Position numbers and translations under genes: made by a program. Shown piece after piece: positions 57,881 to 64,000 of a stretch of DNA of 64,000 nucleotides. Origin of the DNA: JADLBR01 sp964651705. GTDB taxonomy: Bacteria; Verrucomicrobiota; Verrucomicrobiia; JADLBR01. Under the pieces are notes generated by a model that saw only the letters and a list, made by a program, of their open reading frames with translations, searched no databases and was not told the origin of the DNA. Positions within the stretch are counted from its first letter, which is position 1. Each line of letters opens with the position of its first letter. Where the stretch lies: the NCBI GenBank assembly GCA_964651705.1, contig CAZYWZ010000017.1, positions 18,848-82,847 of the forward strand, written 5' to 3'.

Positions 57881-58840
57881 ATGGAGTCACCCGAGGGACA
57901 TCTGCCAGAGAGCCGCGAGCGCGACGTGATCGTCGACGTGCGCGGCCTGACCAAGCGGTTCTCGGACGTCCTCGCCGTGGATCACGTGGACATGACGATC
58001 CGCAAGGGGCAGATCTACGGATTCCTCGGCCCGAACGGCAGCGGCAAGACCACGTTCATCCGCATGCTGTGCGGCCTCCTGACCCCCACGGCCGGCGAGG
58101 GCGCCTGCCTCGGGTACGACATCCTCACCCAGCAGCGGGAGATCAAGCACCACGTCGGTTACATGACGCAGCGGTTCTCGCTCTACGAGGACCTCACCGT
58201 GAGTGAGAATCTCGATTTCGCCGCGCGCCTGTATGGCGTCCCGGACCGGCGCGGCCAGGTGGCCAAGTGCCTCGAGGAACTCGGCCTCGCGGAGCGCCGG
58301 AACCAGCTCGCGGGCAACCTCTCGGGCGGCTGGAAGCAGCGGCTCTCGCTCGGCTGCGCCCTGCTCCACGGGCCACGCCTCCTGCTCCTCGATGAGCCGA
58401 CCGCCGGCGTCGACCCGAAGGCGCGCCGCGATTTCTGGGAGCAGATCCAGACCATGGCCGAGAAGAGCGGCCTCACGGTCCTGATCACCACGCACTACAT
58501 GGACGAGGCCGAGCGCTGCCACGAGCTGTCGTATCTCGCCTACGGCAGGCTGCTCGTGCGCGGCACGCCGGCCGACCTGCTGCGCCACGCGGCGATCCAC
58601 GTCTGGGCGGTCCACGGCCCCGAGCTCAACGCGCTCGCGCTCGCGCTCCGCGAGGGCGACGGCCTCGAGCAGGTCGTCGCCTTCGGGAATTCGCTGCACG
58701 TCGTCTCCGATGACCCGGAACGCATCCGCTCCTCGCTCGGCCGTCATCTCACCCCGGCCCACACCGCCGCGGAGATCGAGCCCGGCCTCGATGACGTCTT
58801 CATCCACCTCATGGAGCGGTCGCCGGATAACTTCCCATGA
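57881..58840 (+). CDS. ABC transporter ATP-binding protein (YbhF/DrrA-like)
   Basis: 319 residues. Walker A FLGPNGSGKTTFIRMLCGLL, Q-loop GYMTQRFSLYEDLTVSENL, signature NLSGGWKQRLSLGCAL, Walker B LLLLDEPTAGVDPKARRDFW, and H-loop VLITTHYMDEAERCHEL. MTQRFSLYEDLT and GWKQRL are typical of YbhF-type drug-export ATPases; this is a single NBD rather than the double YbhF. ATG 57881 follows the HlyD stop by 22 bases; the longer open frame is a shadow. The stop overlaps the permease start (ATGA). Confidence 0.93.
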   Translation: MESPEGHLPESRERDVIVDVRGLTKRFSDVLAVDHVDMTIRKGQIYGFLGPNGSGKTTFIRMLCGLLTPTAGEGACLGYDILTQQREIKHHVGYMTQRFSLYEDLTVSENLDFAARLYGVPDRRGQVAKCLEELGLAERRNQLAGNLSGGWKQRLSLGCALLHGPRLLLLDEPTAGVDPKARRDFWEQIQTMAEKSGLTVLITTHYMDEAERCHELSYLAYGRLLVRGTPADLLRHAAIHVWAVHGPELNALALALREGDGLEQVVAFGNSLHVVSDDPERIRSSLGRHLTPAHTAAEIEPGLDDVFIHLMERSPDNFP

Positions 58841-59970
58841 GAAGCTCCCCCCCAGGCCGCCTGTCCGCCGTCGTGCTCAAGGAGTTCATCCAGATGCGCC
58901 GGGACCGGCTGACCTTCGCGATGATGATCGGCATCCCCCTGATGCAATTGATCCTCTTCGGCTACGCCATCAACACCGACCCCAAGCGCCTGCCGACGGG
59001 CATCGTCTCGGGCGACCACAGCCGATACACCCGGGCCATCGTCGCCGCGATGGCCAACAGCGAATATTTCCAGATCGTCGACGACGCCATGACCGAGGTC
59101 GAGGCGGACCGCGCCATCGAGCGCGGCAGCATCCAGTTCGCGCTCACGATCCCGCCCGATTTCACGCGGAAACTGCTCCGCGGGGAAAAGCCGTCCTTTC
59201 TCATCGAGGCGGACGGGACCGACCCGGCGGCGACGAGCAACGCCCTCCGGGCCCTCGAGGGCATCTCTCGGCGGATATGGCGCGCGGAGCTCCCCGGCGC
59301 GACCCGCCGGCTCGAGGGGGAACCGTCCGCCGCCACCCTCGCCATCCATGCCCGCTACAACCCCGAGGCGATCACCCAGTACAACATCGTCCCCGGGCTG
59401 ATGGGCGTCGTGCTGACGATGACCATGGTCGTCATCACCTCGCTGGCGATCACGCGCGAGAAGGAGCGCGGCACCATGGAGCACCTGCTGGGAACGCCGG
59501 TGCGCCCCGCCGAGGTCATGGTCGGCAAGATCTTGCCCTACATCGCCGTCGGCTATATCCAGATCGTCCTGGTGCTGCTCGCCGCGGCATTCCTGTTCCA
59601 CGTGCCGATCCGCGGCAGCCTCCCCCTGCTGCTCGCCTGCTCGCTCCTTTTCATCGTCGCGAACCTCAGCGTCGGCCTCACCTTCTCGACCGTCGCCAGG
59701 AACCAGCTCCAGGCGATGCAGATGAGCTTCTTCTTCTTCCTCCCCAGCATCCTACTGAGCGGCTTCATGTTCCCCTTCCGCGGCATGCCGGAATGGGCGC
59801 AGGCCATCGGCGGCGTCCTGCCGCTGACGCACTTCCTCCGCATCGTCCGCGGCATCCTGCTCAAGGGAAACGGCTTCCCGGACGTCGCGCCGCACCTCCT
59901 GCCCATCGCGGCATTCTGCGCCGTCGCCCTGGCGATCGGCATCTGGCGCTACCGGCAGACGCTGGATTAG
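58837..59970 (+). CDS. ABC-2 type permease (YbhS/YbhR-like)
   Basis: 377 residues. An N-terminal helix after KEFIQMRRDRLTFAMMIGIP, then a large periplasmic domain (~40-180), then five helices ending in the ABC-2 region (TSLAITREKERGTMEHLLGT, PVRPAEVMVGKILPYIAVGY, GGVLPLTHFLRIVRGILLKG). This is the YbhS/YbhR layout. Only one permease is present where E. coli has two, so it probably works as a homodimer. Its stop codon overlaps, tail to tail, the stop of the phosphofructokinase gene. Confidence 0.92.
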   Translation: MRSSPPGRLSAVVLKEFIQMRRDRLTFAMMIGIPLMQLILFGYAINTDPKRLPTGIVSGDHSRYTRAIVAAMANSEYFQIVDDAMTEVEADRAIERGSIQFALTIPPDFTRKLLRGEKPSFLIEADGTDPAATSNALRALEGISRRIWRAELPGATRRLEGEPSAATLAIHARYNPEAITQYNIVPGLMGVVLTMTMVVITSLAITREKERGTMEHLLGTPVRPAEVMVGKILPYIAVGYIQIVLVLLAAAFLFHVPIRGSLPLLLACSLLFIVANLSVGLTFSTVARNQLQAMQMSFFFFLPSILLSGFMFPFRGMPEWAQAIGGVLPLTHFLRIVRGILLKGNGFPDVAPHLLPIAAFCAVALAIGIWRYRQTLD

Positions 59971-61121
59971 TACAGGAACATCGGCAGGCCCTCGACGGAC
60001 CGGATCTTGGGCCGATAATTTTCCCTGTCGTAGAGGCGCTCGACGTCGACGCGCTTGATGCCGCCGGCGGCCTCCTGGACGGGGATGTGCGCGTAGCGGC
60101 CGCCGCGGAGCGCGACCATGCGGCCCTTCTGGCCGGCCTCGAGCAGATCCACCGCCAGATTGGCGAAGTTGAAGCCCACCATCAGGTCCAGCGGGTCCGG
60201 CGGCCCCGAGCGCATCAGGTACGTGATCGCCTCGTACATCATCTCGTTGCCGGTGAGTTTCTTCAACTCCTCGGCGACCATTTGCCCGACCCCGCCCAGC
60301 TTCTTGTGGCCGTAGGCATCGGTCTCCCCGCGCTCGACCACCGAACCTCCCTCCATGATCGCCCCCTCGCTGATGACGATCATCGCGTAGCCGCTCGGGT
60401 TCGCGGCGACATCCGCCTGGACCATCGCCGCCAATCGCCGCACGTCGAAAGGCACCTCGCAGATCAGGGTCCGGTCCGCGCAGCCGAGGTAGCCGGCGAA
60501 GAGCGCCGACTCGCCGCTGTTGCGGCCAAACACTTCCGCCACGAAGATCCGCTCGTGGGAGCCGGCGCAGGTGCGCAGCTGGTTCACGAAACCGGAGCTC
60601 CGGGTGACCGACGTGGAGAAGCCGATGCAGTAGTCGGTGCCGAAGACGTCGTTGTCCATGGTCTTCGGGATGGCGATGACGGGGAAGCCCTCCTTGTCCA
60701 ACCGGACCGCATAGCTGAGGGTGTCGTCGCCGCCGATGGCCACGAGGCGCTCGATGCCGAGGCCCTCCAGGTTCCTCAACACGTGTTTGGTGAAGTCTCT
60801 CTTCCCGTCCTTCTCGGGGACCTTCGCGTCCTTGAGGAAGGCGGGGACATCCTTGGGCTTGACCGCCTGCGGGTTGGTGCGGCTGGTGTGCAGGAAGGTG
60901 CCGCCCGTGCGATCGATCGTGCGGACCGCGAGCCGGTCCAGCGCCAGGGTGTGCTCCGCCCGAGTGCGCGGGTCGTCCGGATTGATATGCATGAGGCCGC
61001 CCCAGCCCCGGCGGATGCCCACCACCTCCCAGCCCGCGTCGATGGCCCGATTGACCACGCCCTTGATGCAGGGATTCAAACCGGGGACATCGCCCCCGCC
61101 CGTGAGTATGCCGATCTTCAT
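59967..61121 (-). CDS. 6-phosphofructokinase family, probably PPi-dependent
   Basis: 384 residues. Starts MKIGILTGGGDVPGLNPCIK. The active site reads LVAIGGDDTLSYA and VIAIPKTMDNDVFGTDYCIG, with VAEVFGRNSGESALFAGYL downstream. In ATP enzymes the two nucleotide-site positions are Gly (GGDG, PGTIDND); here they are Asp133 and Lys153, the pair that marks pyrophosphate-dependent enzymes. It catalyses fructose 6-phosphate to fructose 1,6-bisphosphate, reversibly if PPi is used. ATG 61121 has AGGAGA seven bases upstream; the long open extension is not coding. Confidence 0.93.
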   Translation of the reverse strand: MKIGILTGGGDVPGLNPCIKGVVNRAIDAGWEVVGIRRGWGGLMHINPDDPRTRAEHTLALDRLAVRTIDRTGGTFLHTSRTNPQAVKPKDVPAFLKDAKVPEKDGKRDFTKHVLRNLEGLGIERLVAIGGDDTLSYAVRLDKEGFPVIAIPKTMDNDVFGTDYCIGFSTSVTRSSGFVNQLRTCAGSHERIFVAEVFGRNSGESALFAGYLGCADRTLICEVPFDVRRLAAMVQADVAANPSGYAMIVISEGAIMEGGSVVERGETDAYGHKKLGGVGQMVAEELKKLTGNEMMYEAITYLMRSGPPDPLDLMVGFNFANLAVDLLEAGQKGRMVALRGGRYAHIPVQEAAGGIKRVDVERLYDRENYRPKIRSVEGLPMFLY

Positions 61122-61174
61122 TTCGATTTCTCCTGTTGTGATCCTCGGATGCGAACCCGATCCCGGCGCCGCAC

Positions 61175-61423
61175 TCAGCCCTCGATCGTCTGCAACTCCA
61201 CCGGCTCGACCTCGACGCCCTCGGACTCGAGCCAGGTGATCGCGTCCTTGACCACCCGCCGCTCGCCCTCGAGTTCCACGGCGATGATCCCCATGTCCCG
61301 CGTCACGCTCGACTGCCGGATGTTGAACACGACGTCGAACTTCTTGCTCATCTCCCAGATGAGCGGCCGCTTCACCGACCTCGCGTCGAAGTTCAGCCAG
61401 TAGCGCCCCTTGAAATTCGCCAT
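61175..61423 (-). CDS. NIL-domain small protein
   Basis: 82 residues, a single ferredoxin-like NIL domain: GRYWLNFDARSVKRPLIWEM, FDVVFNIRQSSVTRDMGIIA, VELEGERRVVKDAITWLESE, GVEVEPVEL. NIL domains sit at the end of MetN ABC ATPases and in ferredoxins, where they bind methionine or other small ligands. Stand-alone copies are less well understood. ATG 61423 follows GGGAG. It lies 53 bases upstream of the phosphofructokinase gene on the same strand, so they probably share a transcript; a role in sulfur-amino-acid sensing is only a guess. Confidence 0.82.
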   Translation of the reverse strand: MANFKGRYWLNFDARSVKRPLIWEMSKKFDVVFNIRQSSVTRDMGIIAVELEGERRVVKDAITWLESEGVEVEPVELQTIEG

Positions 61424-61491
61424 TCCCAAGACTCCCGCGGCGGACGCCCCGCGTCAATTTCGGAAATCGATCCCGCCGCCGCGGCCCGCCC

Positions 61492-61549
61492 GTAGCGAAG
61501 CCGCTTCCGGCTTCGGCCCGCCCCCCGAAGGGCCAAGGCCCTTCGCTAC
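61492..61549. repeat. Palindromic element (copy 3), two hairpins inside an outer stem
   Basis: GTAGCGAAG (61492-61500) pairs with CTTCGCTAC (61541-61549). Inside are hairpins GAAGCC/GGCTTC (sharing part of the outer arm) and GAAGGGCC-AA-GGCCCTTC. It has the same GTAGC...GCTAC frame and three-way shape as copy 1. The stop codon TAG of the GH39-like gene lies within its right arm. The long outer boxes of copies 1 and 2 are not seen here. Confidence 0.75.
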
Positions 61550-63735
61550 TCGATCCCGGCCGGCGGTTCCAAACGGACCATCCGGACGCTGTGGCCCGGC
61601 ATCTCCCACTTCAGGGCGCACAGGCCCTCGGCGACGGCGATCGGCTCGTTGTCCCGGATCTTGGGCGTTTGGGCGAGCTTGGCGTATTTTGTGATGTTTT
61701 TTCGAAAAAGCGACGCCCCCTCATGGCCGTAGGTGAAGCCGAGCGCGCCCTCGTAGCGCCCGCCGGTGGGCAGGCGCCGGTGGCCGGCGGTCTCGAAGTC
61801 GGCGTCGAATGCCCGCCCCCAGACCCCGTGGTCCGCGTCGATGAGCCACTCGGTGATCCGCCATGAGGCATCGGCCTTCATGCGGGGGTCCCCGATGCGC
61901 AGCCGCACGGTCTCCGGGACCTTGGGCTTCCGCAGCGGCCGATGATTGTACGCCAGGACCCAGATCGCCTGGCCCTTGCGGCAGGCGATGGCGCCGCAAT
62001 CGGCGCGCGAGGTGGCCTTCACTTCCACCGCGAGGCGCCTGCCGCCGACCATGTCCTGCAACATCGCGATGACGTTGGCCCGGGCGTGCGGGACGCCGGA
62101 GGTGGTCTGCGCCCACTCGTTGACATGCAGGATGCCGTGGCGATAGACGCGGTCGGCGATCGCCGCGTAGAAGCTCGCCCCCCACTCGGTCGTGTCCCCT
62201 CCCCAGAGTCGGCGGCCGGCCTCGTCGTGCAGCACCGCGAATTCCCCCACGATCAACGGCAGGCCCTCGAATTTCGGGTGGCGCGCCATCCGCCCGCGGA
62301 TCGCATTCACGGCGTCGTCGAAGACGGAGGTGGGCTCGCCCACGCGCCCGTACCACGAGAACGAGAACCAGTCCATCCGGGTGCCGATGGCGCCGGTGGC
62401 GCGATTGGTGCCCGCGGCGGCATGGTCGATGATATCGAGGCCCCATTGCTTGCGGGTGGCCGTCCCGAATTCCCCGCCGGCGGGATTGAGGATGTTGCCG
62501 GGCCCGACCTTGGCCTCGGGGATCACGCGGTCGAGCGCGGCGACGGTGTGGTCGTAGTGCTCGAGGTATTGCTCGCGCGTCCCGGCCCAGTGCCCGGGCG
62601 TGAGATCGGGCTCGGTACCCACCCGGAACCACCAGCGCGCGACCGCCTCGCGCCCGAAGGCCTCCACCATCGCGCGCGCGGCGCCCTCGACGTACTTGCC
62701 CCAGACGCGCACGTCCTTCGCGGGCGCCGTGTTCCCGTAGGTGTTCTCCTGCGGCGGATCGCTCATCTCGTAGGGCACGTTGTCCAGCACCGGCCACGGC
62801 ACGAAATCGCCCTCCACCATTGCCCGCAACTGCGCGATCATCCCCGAGAAATCCGCGCGCACCTCGCCGCCCGGCCCGATGCCCTGATACCAGTTGTTCG
62901 TCCCGCGGTATCGCCCCCCCAGCAGATAGACCGCGTTGGCCTGAGTCACGAAGGGACGGCTCGTGCGCGCGCTCTTCGCATAGCCCGGGAGCAGGAACTC
63001 CTGCGGCTTGTTGTAGTTCCCCACGGTCCAGAACGGATAGCACTCCCCGATCTCCCGGTCGCCGCGAACGGTGATCGTCCGCTCACCCGGCTCCAGCCCC
63101 GGGATCGGGATGCGGCGTTCCGACAGCTCGACGCCCTGGATCAGGCCCTTCCATGGCGAGGCCTTCGACTTCTGCCCCACCTCGCACGTCGCCGGCCACT
63201 TCGGGAGAAGCCGCCCCTCCGCGACCCCGGCCAACTCGTCATCGACCAATAAAGCGAATTGAATCTCTTCCCCCTCGCCCTGCCACCCAAATTGCACGCG
63301 ATGCCATTCCCCGGGTTTCCAATTGCCCGACGCCGGATACCGGATCGAGGAGAAATGCGCCTCCCCCCCCTTGTAGACCGCGATGAGCCCGGCATCGCGG
63401 AAGAACAGCGTCACGTGCTGGTGCGATCCCGAGGCCGCATGGAACAGCGCCCGGTCCCCAGGCGCCGGCCAGTCGGCCGGGACGCATAGGCGCAGGTCGA
63501 CCGCGCCCGCCCCCGCGGAGAGGACGCCCGCGGTCGGCAACACGATGCCGCCCTCCGAGAACACGATCGCCCCGCCCTCGACCCCCCGATCCGCCCTCAC
63601 GCTCGGGTGAACGACCGATCCCTCCGGCAAACGCCCCAGCGTCCCCGCAAAGATCCGCACCTCGGCCAGGGCGAGGCCATGGCCCGAAACCAAAACGATA
63701 GCCGCCAGCAGTAGCCCTCGGATCACCCGTGACAT
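61546..63735 (-). CDS. Exported GH39-like glycoside hydrolase with N-terminal LamG-like domain
   Basis: 729 residues. Signal peptide MSRVIRGLLLAAIVLVSGHG. Residues ~25-190 form a concanavalin-type beta sandwich (HVTLFFRDAGLIAVYKGGEA, GNWKPGEWHRVQFGWQGEGE). A TIM barrel follows: FRVGTEPDLTPGHWAGTREQ gives the likely acid/base Glu (GTEPD in place of the usual NEP), and LPLIVGEFAVLHDEAGRRLW the likely nucleophile Glu, as in GH39. A C-terminal beta domain ends at VRMVRLEPPAGIE. It probably cleaves a plant or algal polysaccharide outside the cytoplasm. ATG 63735 is chosen; the extension begins at a GTG and would hide the signal. Confidence 0.82.
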   Translation of the reverse strand: MSRVIRGLLLAAIVLVSGHGLALAEVRIFAGTLGRLPEGSVVHPSVRADRGVEGGAIVFSEGGIVLPTAGVLSAGAGAVDLRLCVPADWPAPGDRALFHAASGSHQHVTLFFRDAGLIAVYKGGEAHFSSIRYPASGNWKPGEWHRVQFGWQGEGEEIQFALLVDDELAGVAEGRLLPKWPATCEVGQKSKASPWKGLIQGVELSERRIPIPGLEPGERTITVRGDREIGECYPFWTVGNYNKPQEFLLPGYAKSARTSRPFVTQANAVYLLGGRYRGTNNWYQGIGPGGEVRADFSGMIAQLRAMVEGDFVPWPVLDNVPYEMSDPPQENTYGNTAPAKDVRVWGKYVEGAARAMVEAFGREAVARWWFRVGTEPDLTPGHWAGTREQYLEHYDHTVAALDRVIPEAKVGPGNILNPAGGEFGTATRKQWGLDIIDHAAAGTNRATGAIGTRMDWFSFSWYGRVGEPTSVFDDAVNAIRGRMARHPKFEGLPLIVGEFAVLHDEAGRRLWGGDTTEWGASFYAAIADRVYRHGILHVNEWAQTTSGVPHARANVIAMLQDMVGGRRLAVEVKATSRADCGAIACRKGQAIWVLAYNHRPLRKPKVPETVRLRIGDPRMKADASWRITEWLIDADHGVWGRAFDADFETAGHRRLPTGGRYEGALGFTYGHEGASLFRKNITKYAKLAQTPKIRDNEPIAVAEGLCALKWEMPGHSVRMVRLEPPAGIE

Positions 63736-63862
63736 CCGTCGAGACTTCCCGGATGCGAGGCCTCCGTCAATCCCGGAAGAATCGGTCTTCACGGATTCGC
63801 GGCAGAACTGTCACGTCGGGCCCCACCTCCCGGCAATGCGGGGAAGTGGCCCACTTTTGGAC

Positions 63863-63997
63863 TGCGGTGGCAGAGCGTAGCGGCGACACCGCTTTGGCGC
63901 CCGGCGGAGCCGGAACCCGCGCCAGGGCCAACGCCCGCGCTCCGCGCGGTTCCAAAGCGGTGTCGCCATCCGGCCGACGCCGGATTCTGCCACCGCA
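63863..63997. repeat. Palindromic element (copy 4), nested inverted repeats
   Basis: TGCGGTGGCAGA (63863-63874) is the exact complement of TCTGCCACCGCA (63986-63997). Within it GGCGACACCGCTTTGG (63882-63897) pairs with CCAAAGCGGTGTCGCC (63952-63967). The 54-base centre is GC-rich. The size and nested arms resemble a MITE or a large REP unit; no open frame inside is convincing. It lies upstream of the GH39-like gene and reaches almost to the window edge. Confidence 0.8.
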
Positions 63998-64000
63998 GCA

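Noticed and set aside
1..64000. tRNA, rRNA and CRISPR arrays
   Set aside because: No cloverleaf-type gene, rRNA segment or regularly spaced direct repeat was found on reading; the repeats present are inverted, not direct arrays.
1..64000. Prophage, integrase, insertion sequence or defence system
   Set aside because: No transposase, integrase, restriction-modification, toxin-antitoxin or phage structural gene is recognisable, despite scars at 27860 and 34950.

Overview
The window is a 64 kb piece of a high-GC bacterial chromosome with dense, mostly minus-strand operons. Genes often overlap by 1-4 bases (ATGA, TGATG and GTGA junctions). An envelope with Wza/Wzz-type export proteins, a secretin and a Tad pilus indicates a Gram-negative cell. 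LamG/sialidase-like and GH39-like secreted enzymes, an unclassified carbohydrate-enzyme-like protein, a PPi-type phosphofructokinase and long interspersed palindromes fit a carbohydrate-degrading member of the PVC group (Verrucomicrobiota, Kiritimatiellota or Lentisphaerota). That placement is inference: there is no rRNA or tRNA in the window to confirm it.

Layout. 1-3028 (minus): an MFS transporter coupled to a truncated, probably carbohydrate-active protein. 3235-12443 (minus): a seven-gene exopolysaccharide operon (exported acidic-tail protein, outer-membrane barrel, Wza-like protein, Wzz/tyrosine autokinase, Wzy-type polymerase, GT2, methyltransferase). 12574-16663: an FAH-like gene, mnmG, a parS-rich and AT-rich gap, and dnaN. 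Two perfect 16-bp parS-like palindromes and an AT-rich island between mnmG and dnaN suggest that the replication origin is close. 16798-27979 (plus): a nine-gene, almost fully translation-coupled operon encoding a class I HMG-CoA reductase, a UbiA-type prenyltransferase, a rifampin-phosphotransferase/PEP-synthase-like phosphotransferase, a BtaA-like (DUF3419) aminocarboxypropyl transferase, a CTP-dependent prenol-kinase-like protein with an extra membrane half, a GNAT protein, an OleC-like AMP ligase, a YafK-type L,D-transpeptidase and a truncated alpha/beta hydrolase. This is the best candidate here for an undescribed system, probably one making an unusual isoprenoid-containing lipid or envelope compound.

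27919-35180: decayed DNA around a DUF3999/DUF2339 membrane pair and a Tat-type metallophosphoesterase, with remnants of BNR-repeat and glycosidase-like genes. 35179-43688 (minus): a Tad/Flp pilus locus (two short flp pilins, CpaB, secretin, TadZ, TadA, TadB, TadC, then DUF192). 44009-52636: a glycan locus with two GT-C type mannosyltransferase-like proteins, a YfhO-like protein, polyprenyl-phosphate GT2 enzymes and methyltransferases, one of them fused to a GT2. 52856-55846: a large LamG/sialidase-like exported protein. 56237-59970 (plus): a TetR-HlyD-ABC-permease efflux operon. 59967-61423 (minus): phosphofructokinase and a NIL-domain protein. 61546-63735 (minus): a GH39-like secreted protein.

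Dispersed elements 0.05-0.14 kb long, built from nested inverted repeats, sit at several gene ends (3141, 55964, 61492, 63863). Two of them share conserved outer boxes although their inner arms differ.
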